Part shown: piece by piece, positions 1 to 7,738 of the stretch | Layout of the letters: every line of letters starts with the position of its first letter | Numbering within the stretch: the first letter of the stretch is position 1 | NCBI GenBank assembly: GCA_942492065.1 | Contig: CALODV010000008.1 | Span: 930,001 to 994,000, forward strand | Direction of reading: 5' to 3' | DNA from: G963665815 sp942492065 | GTDB taxonomy: Bacteria; Cloacimonadota; Cloacimonadia; Cloacimonadales; JAIOQZ01 | Length of the DNA stretch: 64,000 bases | Made by a program: the position numbers and the translations under genes | Notes under the pieces: model-generated | Told to the model about the DNA's origin: nothing | The model's input: the letters and a program-made list of their open reading frames with translations, nothing else | Databases searched by the model: none

Positions 1-1
1 T

Positions 2-145
2 ATTGTTCTGGGAGTACCTGTAAGGTACGCTCACAGTCACCATGGCATTATTGATATGAAAGACTATAAGAATCTGGTTGAACTGATGAAAGCTATCTGT
101 AAGAAGTTCAATAAGAAAACACTCAATGATATTTTGGAGTTTTAA
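2..145 (+). CDS. M42-family aminopeptidase, C-terminal fragment cut by window edge
   Basis: Only the last 47 codons are present; the gene begins before the window. The visible peptide starts IVLGVPVRYAHSHHG and ends KKTLNDILEF. The P-V-R-Y-x-H-S segment matches the conserved end of M42 cobalt/zinc aminopeptidases (glutamyl aminopeptidase/endoglucanase-like), where the histidine is a metal ligand. Family members are cytosolic tetrahedral exopeptidases that trim short peptides. The stop codon is 3 nt before murI, so the two are probably cotranscribed. The family call rests on this short tail. Confidence 0.65.
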   Translation: MVLGVPVRYAHSHHGIIDMKDYKNLVELMKAICKKFNKKTLNDILEF

Positions 146-148
146 ATA

Positions 149-976
149 ATGAACAATCCCAAGAAACAGCCAATCGGGATATTTGATTCAGGTATCGGAG
201 GATTGACTGTTTATAAAGAAATAAGAAAAAACTTTCCCTTTGAGGATATTGTATATTTTGGTGATACAGCTCGTGTACCCTACGGTCCCAAGTCAAGATC
301 AACAATTATTGATTACTCAATACAGAACACAAGATTTCTCATGCAGTTCAATGCTAAAATAATTGTTGTAGCTTGTAATACAGCTTCGGCTGCAGCAATA
401 CCTACTCTAAAAAAGATGTTCCCTGTGTCTATCGTTGATGTGATTAACCCCGGGGCTTTCACGGCTGTTCAAAAAACAAGAAACAGCCGAATCGGTGTTA
501 CAGGAACAGAAGGTACCATCAAGAGTAAAGCATATGAAGAGGCCATTAAGGAACTTCAACCTGCTGCATCAATATTTTCAAAATCATGTCCCCTCTTTGT
601 TTCACTAGTTGAAGAAGGTTGGGAAGATCATGAAATTACCGAGCTGATTGTAAAAGAATATCTGTCTGAGATGATTGATAATGATATAGACACTTTAGTT
701 CTTGGCTGTACGCACTACCCTATTTTGAAACATACAATTCAGAAGTTCATGAGTAATGATGTATCGTTGGTTGACAGTGCAGAAGCTGTAGCATCAAGAT
801 TAAAAGATATACTTCCATTCCCTGAAACAGAAACTGCAGGAAAAGATGCCTTTTTCGTTAGTGATAACGAGGCTAAATTCAAAATGATTGCTGAGAGAAT
901 TCTCGGAAATGACATAAAAACTCTGAACAAAGTAAAACTTGGTGAAACCTGGTACCTTGACTCAAGAAACATATAA
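149..976 (+). CDS. murI: Glutamate racemase
   Basis: Cytosolic, cofactor-independent racemase that makes D-glutamate for peptidoglycan. At 275 residues the length is normal. Seen: the N-terminal IGIFDSGIGGLTV, the first catalytic cysteine in VVACNTASA and the second in VLGCTHYPIL, with the family histidine beside it. The gene starts 3 nt after the M42 stop, and its end is 13 nt before the chosen start of the next gene, which suggests an operon with the peptidase genes and pyrG. All key residues are present. Confidence 0.96.
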   Translation: MNNPKKQPIGIFDSGIGGLTVYKEIRKNFPFEDIVYFGDTARVPYGPKSRSTIIDYSIQNTRFLMQFNAKIIVVACNTASAAAIPTLKKMFPVSIVDVINPGAFTAVQKTRNSRIGVTGTEGTIKSKAYEEAIKELQPAASIFSKSCPLFVSLVEEGWEDHEITELIVKEYLSEMIDNDIDTLVLGCTHYPILKHTIQKFMSNDVSLVDSAEAVASRLKDILPFPETETAGKDAFFVSDNEAKFKMIAERILGNDIKTLNKVKLGETWYLDSRNI

Positions 977-989
977 CGGGAAAATAAAA

Positions 990-2072
990 ATGATCAAAGA
1001 TTATACGGTAACAGCATTTAAGATTATCAATCAGATAGTAAGAGTTCGAGCAGGACAGGTTATATCAATCAATGGAGAAATCCGTAACGGTTCTGATACA
1101 GACAGTTCAGAAACACTTGAACAGATTCCGTTCATTGAAGAACTTGCTATGGCAATCAGAAAAAAGAAAGCTTTCCCGTTGCTTGAGCTTTCAACAGAAA
1201 GACTTAAAGAAAGATTTTTCAGTGAAGTCAGTGAAGAGGTTTATGATACTCCTTTCACTTATTATACTAGCCTGATAGAAAAGGTTGACTGTATTATTGA
1301 TCTGGGCTGGAGAAGTAACCCGAAATTGTTTGAAAGCATTTCAGATGTAAAATTCAACAAAATGAAAAAGTCTACTGAAGAGGTCAGAGAAATCATAGAG
1401 AACAGACACAAGAAAACAGTTTTTCTCGGTTTTCCCACTTCTGCATTGGCAGAATACTATAATGTTGACCTGCATGACCTGCGTTACACCTATTTTGAGG
1501 GATTGAACTGTGATTACAATAGTCTTGAGCTTATTCACGAAAACATTGTGACCTGGCTTATAGAACAGAGAAACATTAAACTGGTAACCGGTAATGAATA
1601 TATGTATTTTCAACTTGAGACACCGGATAATCTTAAAAACGGGATGTTCAGTGATGAATCTATATATCTTCCCGCAGGTAGAATTTCTCAAAGAATTATA
1701 ACTACAACCCTTAATGGAACATTTTCAGCAGATAAAGTATATTTCAGAAATAAGGTATTTTCAAATGTTGAATTAATGTTAAAGAACGGAAGTGTAAGCA
1801 TGGTAAGATTCAGAGATGAAGCCAAAGGAAATGTTCATCTGCAGAATGCCTTGCACAATCTTAAACTTGATTCATCACCAATATTAAATATCGGTATTAA
1901 CAGCAAAATTAAACCTATAGGATACGAACTATATGATAAATGTGCATATAAAAATGTATCCATCGAATTTGAAGACATGAATTCCGAAGCTATTACAATC
2001 AGTAATTGTTTTGCTGAAATGGAATCTGTAGATAATTCATCATACCTGTCAGATATATTAAATGAAAGATAA
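990..2072 (+). CDS. M29-like (AmpS/thermophilic aminopeptidase fold) protein, metal ligands apparently lost
   Basis: A 360-residue protein. I start at ATG 990, preceded by a GGGAAA-type ribosome site; an in-frame TTG at 939 would overlap murI. The order of blocks resembles M29 metallo-aminopeptidases: a middle SIYLPAGRISQ segment where M29 has P-S-G-E, then LNGTF, a LKNGSV strand pair and a C-terminal NIGINSKIKPIGYELYDK segment equal to the GTNP...LFDE region. Known M29 ligands are Glu in PSGE, Glu in the GE motif and the HxD pair. Here PSGE reads PAGR and no matching GE or HxD is visible. I infer a non-catalytic or altered homologue. It lies 12 nt before pyrG. Confidence 0.55.
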   Translation: MIKDYTVTAFKIINQIVRVRAGQVISINGEIRNGSDTDSSETLEQIPFIEELAMAIRKKKAFPLLELSTERLKERFFSEVSEEVYDTPFTYYTSLIEKVDCIIDLGWRSNPKLFESISDVKFNKMKKSTEEVREIIENRHKKTVFLGFPTSALAEYYNVDLHDLRYTYFEGLNCDYNSLELIHENIVTWLIEQRNIKLVTGNEYMYFQLETPDNLKNGMFSDESIYLPAGRISQRIITTTLNGTFSADKVYFRNKVFSNVELMLKNGSVSMVRFRDEAKGNVHLQNALHNLKLDSSPILNIGINSKIKPIGYELYDKCAYKNVSIEFEDMNSEAITISNCFAEMESVDNSSYLSDILNER

Positions 2073-2084
2073 ACAGGAGAAATA

Positions 2085-3686
2085 ATGACAAAGTATATTT
2101 TTGTTATGGGCGGAGTTGTATCTTCACTTGGTAAAGGAATAGCCTCATCATCAATCGGGCTGCTCTTAAAAAAAATGGGTTACTCAATCGGAATGATTAA
2201 ACTGGATCCATATCTTAATGTTGATCCCGGAACTATGAGTCCTTTCCAGCACGGGGAAGTATTTGTTACAGACGACGGTGCGGAAGCTGACCTGGATCTT
2301 GGACATTATGAGAGATTTATTGATAAGAACATGGGGAAGCACTCCAACACTACTTCCGGTCAAATCTATGAAAGCGTTATAAGAAAGGAACGTCGCGGAG
2401 ATTACCTTGGGAAAACAGTTCAGGTAATTCCCCACATTACTAATGAGATTATTTACAACATCAGAAAAATTGAAAAAGAAAACGATATAGTTCTAGTGGA
2501 AGTAGGTGGAACTATTGGTGATATTGAGAGTTTGCCGTTCCTGGAAGCAATAAGACAATTCAAAATGGAGCTTGGAGAGAAAAACGGTATTTATGTTTTC
2601 CTTACTTATGTACCACTCGTTAAAGCTGCAGGTGAGTTAAAAACCAAACCTACTCAGCACAGTGTTCATACGTTAAGAGGAATTGGTATTCAACCGGATA
2701 TCCTTCTCTGCCGTTCAGAAAAAACTTTTGAAGAGGATATCAAGTCAAAAATTGCTCTGTTTACAAACGTAAAGAAAGATCATGTAATAAATGCAATTGA
2801 TGTTGACTCAGTTTACTCTGTCCCTCTGGTATACAAAGAAGCAGGATTGGACAAAGTACTTTGTGATCTGCTCGATCTTAATTATAAACAAAGTGATTTC
2901 TCAGACTGGCAGACTTACCTGACTAATTTGCGAACAAGTACAGAAGAAGTAACAATTGCTGTATGCGGGAAATATGTTATTCATCAGGATGCTTATAAGA
3001 GCGTCGAACAGGCCCTGATTCATGCTTCTGCGGGAAACAAGGTCAAACTCAACATCAGATGGATTGATTCAGAAAGAACTGACACAGCAGATGTTATTGA
3101 AAAGGAACTGTCAGGAGTCGATGGTATATTGGTTCCGGGTGGATTCGGAGTCAGAGGAATCAACGGAAAAATCAGTATTGCAAAATACGCCAGAGAAAAT
3201 AAAATACCATTTTTTGGTATTTGTCTTGGGATGCAGATTGCAGTTGTTGAATATGCTAAGAATGTTTGTAATATACCTGATGTATACAGTACAGAGTTCG
3301 ATGAACATTGTGAAAATCCAATTATTGATTTAATGGAGGACCATAGTTATATAGATCAATACGGTGGGAACATGCGACTTGGCTCTTATGAATGTTCACT
3401 TGTGGAAGGATCATTAGCAAGAGAAATATACGACAGCAAAACAATTTCAGAAAGACATAGACACAGATATGAATTCAATAACAGATACAGAAATGTACTT
3501 ACTGAAAACGGCATGATGATTACAGGAAAATCTCCAGATGATCTGCTAGTAGAGATTGTGGAAATAAAAGATCATCCATTCTATATTGGTGTTCAGTTCC
3601 ACCCTGAGTTCAAATCCAGACCAAACACACCACACCCGATTTTTGCAAGTTTTATAAAGGCAGCAAAAAAGATCAAAAAAAAATGA
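2085..3686 (+). CDS. pyrG: CTP synthase
   Basis: ATP-dependent amination of UTP to CTP using glutamine, the last step of de novo CTP synthesis, in the cytosol. Full length (533 residues). The N-terminal synthase domain shows FVMGGVVSSLGKGI and KLDPYLNVDPGTMSP followed by HGEVFVTDDGAE. The C-terminal class I glutamine amidotransferase has the PGGFG loop, the nucleophile in FFGICLGMQ, HRHRYEFNN, and the His-Glu pair in VQFHPEF. The ribosome site is CAGGAGA. The intact catalytic triad predicts a normal enzyme. Confidence 0.98.
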   Translation: MTKYIFVMGGVVSSLGKGIASSSIGLLLKKMGYSIGMIKLDPYLNVDPGTMSPFQHGEVFVTDDGAEADLDLGHYERFIDKNMGKHSNTTSGQIYESVIRKERRGDYLGKTVQVIPHITNEIIYNIRKIEKENDIVLVEVGGTIGDIESLPFLEAIRQFKMELGEKNGIYVFLTYVPLVKAAGELKTKPTQHSVHTLRGIGIQPDILLCRSEKTFEEDIKSKIALFTNVKKDHVINAIDVDSVYSVPLVYKEAGLDKVLCDLLDLNYKQSDFSDWQTYLTNLRTSTEEVTIAVCGKYVIHQDAYKSVEQALIHASAGNKVKLNIRWIDSERTDTADVIEKELSGVDGILVPGGFGVRGINGKISIAKYARENKIPFFGICLGMQIAVVEYAKNVCNIPDVYSTEFDEHCENPIIDLMEDHSYIDQYGGNMRLGSYECSLVEGSLAREIYDSKTISERHRHRYEFNNRYRNVLTENGMMITGKSPDDLLVEIVEIKDHPFYIGVQFHPEFKSRPNTPHPIFASFIKAAKKIKKK

Positions 3687-3720
3687 CATGATTTCCATGT
3701 TCATTCGTTAAGGGAGTGAG

Positions 3721-4551
3721 ATGTGCAAAATTAAAAAAACAAAATTTGCAGGTTCATTTTACCCAAGTGATGCTGGATCATTAGCTAAAATGATAAAAAG
3801 CATGGAAAATGAGTCTGAAAAAGATATTAAAATAGACAAACCGGCATGTGTAATTTTACCGCATGCTGGTTATGTTTATTCCGGACAATGTGCTGTAGAT
3901 TGCCTTAAACAGATGAAGAGTTATCATTATAATCGAGTTGTTGTAATTGCTCCCAGTCATAGAGTTGGCGGTTTCGATTTTTCTATCGGGGCTTTTGATG
4001 AGTTTGAGACTCCGGATGGCAATATCAAAACTGATCTTACGACAATCAATAAACTGCTCGAGTTCGACCTTTGCAGGTTTATTCCTCAAACATTTGAATA
4101 TGAGCATTCTCTGGAAGTTCAATTACCATTGTTGAAGTACTTTCTTGGGGAGTTCCAACTTATTCCTATTGTTATCAGCAATCAGCATGCTTTAAATAGC
4201 AAAAAACTAGGAGAACTGCTTTTCAATACTATAGATGATATTGATAATACTCTTTTTGTAGCCAGTACGGATTTATCTCATTTCCATAGTGCTGAATCTG
4301 CGGAAATAAAAGACAACACTTTCATTGACCTGATTAAGAAAATGGATATTGGTACAATGCAAAACAAACTTGCAAGCAGAGACACTGAAGCATGCGGATT
4401 TGGGACAGTTATGACCATATTGAATCTGGCAAAGGCATTGGAAACAGAAAAACCGAAGATCATAACCTATACTCATTCTGGAAAAGTATCTGGTGACAAT
4501 ATGGAGGTTGTAGGCTATGTTTCAGCATTATTTGAACACAGTGGCGGATAA
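3721..4551 (+). CDS. amrB: MEMO / AmmeMemoRadiSam system protein B
   Basis: A 276-residue member of the MEMO family, related to class III extradiol dioxygenases. Seen: FAGSFYPSDAGSL at the start, the conserved His in VILPHAGYVYSG (about residue 48), a second His in APSHRV (80), ASTDLSHFH, and a Cys in EACGFGT. These match the three metal-binding positions described for human MEMO1. In bacteria it usually travels with an AMMECR1 and a radical SAM protein, but neither is beside it here. Biochemical role unknown. A GGGAG ribosome site precedes it, and it lies 34 nt after pyrG, possibly in the same transcript. Confidence 0.9.
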   Translation: MCKIKKTKFAGSFYPSDAGSLAKMIKSMENESEKDIKIDKPACVILPHAGYVYSGQCAVDCLKQMKSYHYNRVVVIAPSHRVGGFDFSIGAFDEFETPDGNIKTDLTTINKLLEFDLCRFIPQTFEYEHSLEVQLPLLKYFLGEFQLIPIVISNQHALNSKKLGELLFNTIDDIDNTLFVASTDLSHFHSAESAEIKDNTFIDLIKKMDIGTMQNKLASRDTEACGFGTVMTILNLAKALETEKPKIITYTHSGKVSGDNMEVVGYVSALFEHSGG

Positions 4552-4670
4552 AATATTTTCTATGTTATGATAGTTGAATTTATTATTATCCGGCTATCTC
4601 TGATTTATTTGCTTGACTCAAAGGTATTATAAATGATTTTTAAAAATAATTATATTTTATGGAGAAATTA

Positions 4671-7670
4671 ATGAAAGAAACAGGACATACAGATATTACA
4701 AAGTCTTCACTTTCAAGCCATGATGTTACAAGACCGCAGAGAATTGTCCCCAATGTAGTAAACAGGGTCACAGCTGCTGTTGTCTTTGCATTCACACTTT
4801 TAATTTACTTTCTGACTCAGGCGAGATCGTTATCTTTCTGGGATTGCGGCGAGTATATTACATCAAGCAGCATTCTTGGTGTTCCTCACCCTCCGGGCAA
4901 CCCATTCTACATTATATTGGGTCGTTTTTTTACAATCTTTGATTTCGGTCTTCCCCATGCTCAAGTAGTAGCATTCATATCTGCACTGATGTCAGCTCTT
5001 GCTGTTATGCTTGTATATCTTATAACAGTACAACTGATTTCCATGTTTGAAAAGAAACCATGGCTGATCATTTTAGCAGGAGTAATGGCTTCCGTTTATA
5101 CAGCATTTTCTTATACATTCTGGAATAATGCCGTTGAAGCTGAAGTTTATGCCGGACTTGCTCTAATACTTAATCTGGTAATCTGGCTTACTCTGCTCTG
5201 GGTAGAGAAACACAGAAATATGTCTCATCAGAATATCCTGATGCTGATTATATATGTATTCTTCCTCGGATTCAGTATTCACCAGACTTCACTTCAGCTT
5301 GCACCTGCGGTGATTTTCATTGTGTTCTATCCTGCAATAAGCAAGAACTTCAGAACATCCGGTTTCTGGATAAAAACCGGAATATATATTGCCCTTTTAT
5401 TAACAGTTTATGCTGTTTTTAACGGTGCAGCGGAAAAAGTGCAGTTTCCAAGTCTCGGCAAATGGATGTTTGCTTTCACAGCTATTGCTATGATGGTTTT
5501 CCACCTGAGAAAGGACATAAGTAAAAGAACATGGATTCTTGCAATTGTTTTTATCGCAATCGGATTTTCTCCACATATTTATCTCTGGATAAGATCAGCT
5601 CTCAGACCATTCATGAATGAAGGACACCCGCATAACTGGGAATTATTCACAAACTACATATTGAGACGCCAGTATGGAAATGTCTCCTTTATGGATAGAA
5701 GAGCAACACTATTGTATCAAGTAGATTACCATTTCCTTAGATATTTTTCATGGCAGTTCTTCCATGCAGAAACTATAGCGCATTGGGTTAATCTTCCTGT
5801 TAAGGTAGTCCGTAATTTCTTTAATCTTTTAGTTGTTTTACCATTAGGTTTGACAGGAATAGTATATCAAATCAGAAAAAACCGTCATTCATTTGCTTAC
5901 TTCATGGCATTTTATTTCATGAGCTCAATAGCAATGATTCTGGTTAGTAATCTTTCTACTCAGGAAGTCCGTGATAGAGAATATTTCTTCACTAATGCCT
6001 ACTACCTCTGGACTATCTGGATGGCTATCGGATGCATTGGAATTATAAAACTTCTTTGGAAGAATGCAAAACCTTTAGGTTATATAGCTCTAGTACTTTT
6101 TACTGCATTACCTGTTCTCCATGTTGCATCCCAATATCATATTCATGACAGATCAAAAGAATTCGTAGCAATCGGATATGGTCAAAACTTCCTGAACTCA
6201 CTTGAGGAAAATGCAATTATCTTCACAAACGGAGACAATGACACCTTCCCATTATGGTATGCCCAGGCAGTTAACGATCCGGCAGCAAAAGAACATATTT
6301 ATCCTGCCGAAGATGTTTATCCTGATGAAAACATGAAAGCTAAAATTGCAGAAGCAATTGAGTATAAAAACGAACAATGTAAAGGTATCAGAAAAGATGT
6401 TTCCATTGCTAATCTGAGTCTTCTTAATACCGGGTGGTATATAAAACAGATTAGAGACAAGGAAGCTATTGAATTTACAATCCCGGATAAACAAATCCAT
6501 CCTGAAGTTCCCGGCAATGTTCTTTATCCTACACCTATCAGACGTTCGGGATACATCAATATTGACGGTCAACGTCCTGGTCAAAACATTGCAATACGCT
6601 TAGAAGCAGGCGATACCAGTTCCGGACGTTTTAATGAAAGAGATATTCTTTATACAAAACACCTTGCTGTTATTCAAATTATCAAAGATAACTTTGGTAA
6701 ACGACCAATATATTTTGCAGTAACAATTCCTGATACATTCTTACGTAAACTTGGTCTGAATAAGTATCTCAGAAATGAAGGTATGGTAGATCGTCTTGTT
6801 GCTATAAATAAATATGAGTTCAAATTAGATGCTCCAAATGCTAAAAGTGTGTCAATACTTGGAGACATGAACAACTGGAAACCAATTCCAATGGAAAAAG
6901 GTAATGACGGTATCTGGAGAAAAGAACTTGCATTACGCCCTGCAATATACAACTACATATATGATGTTGACGGAAAACAGGTTGCTGATCCTGATGCAGA
7001 ATTCTCCTCTATACTGGATCAGTATGGCAGAACATCTTCAATTCTCAATGCGGATTTCAATATTGATCGGCTTGAGAAAAATGTAACTGAAATATACACC
7101 TATAGAAGTATCTTTGATGATTCAGTTTATAAAGATGATAATATTACTCGTCTTGTAAATAACTACGGAGCATCTTATATTACCAGATTGTCTCAGTATT
7201 ATCTTACAATAAATGATTATGAAAAAGCCGTACACTATATGGAGGAAGGTTTCAGATTCATACAGAATAAAGATACGATTCTTGATAATATAATGCAGCT
7301 CTACAAACTCACTTTAGATCACTACAAAAGAACCGGTAACTACCAGAAGGCAGAAGAAATTCTTGCTGAAGGTCTTAAACGTAATCCGAACCTTGGAGAA
7401 TACTATGACCTTAACATCCAGATGAAACTCTATATAGCTAATCTGGAAGAGACTACTGATAAACAGAAATACTATGATGAAGCCGGTACAATGCTTGATA
7501 AAGTTACAAATGTAGATCCTTCCTATGACAAAATGCTTAGAATGGTTATCAGATATTATAAAAACACTGATGATAAAGACAGAGCGTTAAAAGTACTTAA
7601 TGAAATTAAACCTTATCACAATAAAGAACAAGTGGAAATGCTGATTGAAAACATCAGTTCTGCTGAATAA
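4671..7670 (+). CDS. DUF2723 membrane glycosyltransferase-like protein with inserted CBM48-like domain and TPR tail
   Basis: A 999-residue membrane protein. ATG 4671 is chosen because GGAGAA lies 5 nt upstream; an ATG at 4659 uses the same bases. About 12 hydrophobic segments fill residues 32-500. The first loop has SLSFWDCGEYI (Asp58, Glu61) and PHPPGNP, typical of DUF2723 (TMEM260-like, GT-C type protein O-mannosyltransferase relatives). A soluble region with TNGDNDTFPLWY follows. Residues 716-793 read like an AMPK/CBM48 glycogen-binding domain (SVSILGDMNNWKPIPM...YNYIYDVDGK...ADPDAE), which is not usual in this family. The tail (820-999) looks like tetratricopeptide helices. Inferred role: transfer of sugar to secreted proteins at the inner membrane, perhaps type IX cargo. 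Confidence 0.85.
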   Translation: MKETGHTDITKSSLSSHDVTRPQRIVPNVVNRVTAAVVFAFTLLIYFLTQARSLSFWDCGEYITSSSILGVPHPPGNPFYIILGRFFTIFDFGLPHAQVVAFISALMSALAVMLVYLITVQLISMFEKKPWLIILAGVMASVYTAFSYTFWNNAVEAEVYAGLALILNLVIWLTLLWVEKHRNMSHQNILMLIIYVFFLGFSIHQTSLQLAPAVIFIVFYPAISKNFRTSGFWIKTGIYIALLLTVYAVFNGAAEKVQFPSLGKWMFAFTAIAMMVFHLRKDISKRTWILAIVFIAIGFSPHIYLWIRSALRPFMNEGHPHNWELFTNYILRRQYGNVSFMDRRATLLYQVDYHFLRYFSWQFFHAETIAHWVNLPVKVVRNFFNLLVVLPLGLTGIVYQIRKNRHSFAYFMAFYFMSSIAMILVSNLSTQEVRDREYFFTNAYYLWTIWMAIGCIGIIKLLWKNAKPLGYIALVLFTALPVLHVASQYHIHDRSKEFVAIGYGQNFLNSLEENAIIFTNGDNDTFPLWYAQAVNDPAAKEHIYPAEDVYPDENMKAKIAEAIEYKNEQCKGIRKDVSIANLSLLNTGWYIKQIRDKEAIEFTIPDKQIHPEVPGNVLYPTPIRRSGYINIDGQRPGQNIAIRLEAGDTSSGRFNERDILYTKHLAVIQIIKDNFGKRPIYFAVTIPDTFLRKLGLNKYLRNEGMVDRLVAINKYEFKLDAPNAKSVSILGDMNNWKPIPMEKGNDGIWRKELALRPAIYNYIYDVDGKQVADPDAEFSSILDQYGRTSSILNADFNIDRLEKNVTEIYTYRSIFDDSVYKDDNITRLVNNYGASYITRLSQYYLTINDYEKAVHYMEEGFRFIQNKDTILDNIMQLYKLTLDHYKRTGNYQKAEEILAEGLKRNPNLGEYYDLNIQMKLYIANLEETTDKQKYYDEAGTMLDKVTNVDPSYDKMLRMVIRYYKNTDDKDRALKVLNEIKPYHNKEQVEMLIENISSAE

Positions 7671-7678
7671 ACAAATAT

Positions 7679-7709
7679 GAGACCTGTTAATTCAGGTCTC
7701 TTTAATTTC
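7679..7709 (+). terminator. Intrinsic terminator after the DUF2723 gene
   Basis: Perfect 8-bp stem GAGACCTG (7679-7686) / CAGGTCTC (7693-7700) with a 6-nt TTAATT loop, followed by TTTAATTTC. It sits 9 nt after the stop codon. Confidence 0.85.
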
Positions 7710-7738
7710 TATTACTTTTCAATAATCCCGGAGACAAT

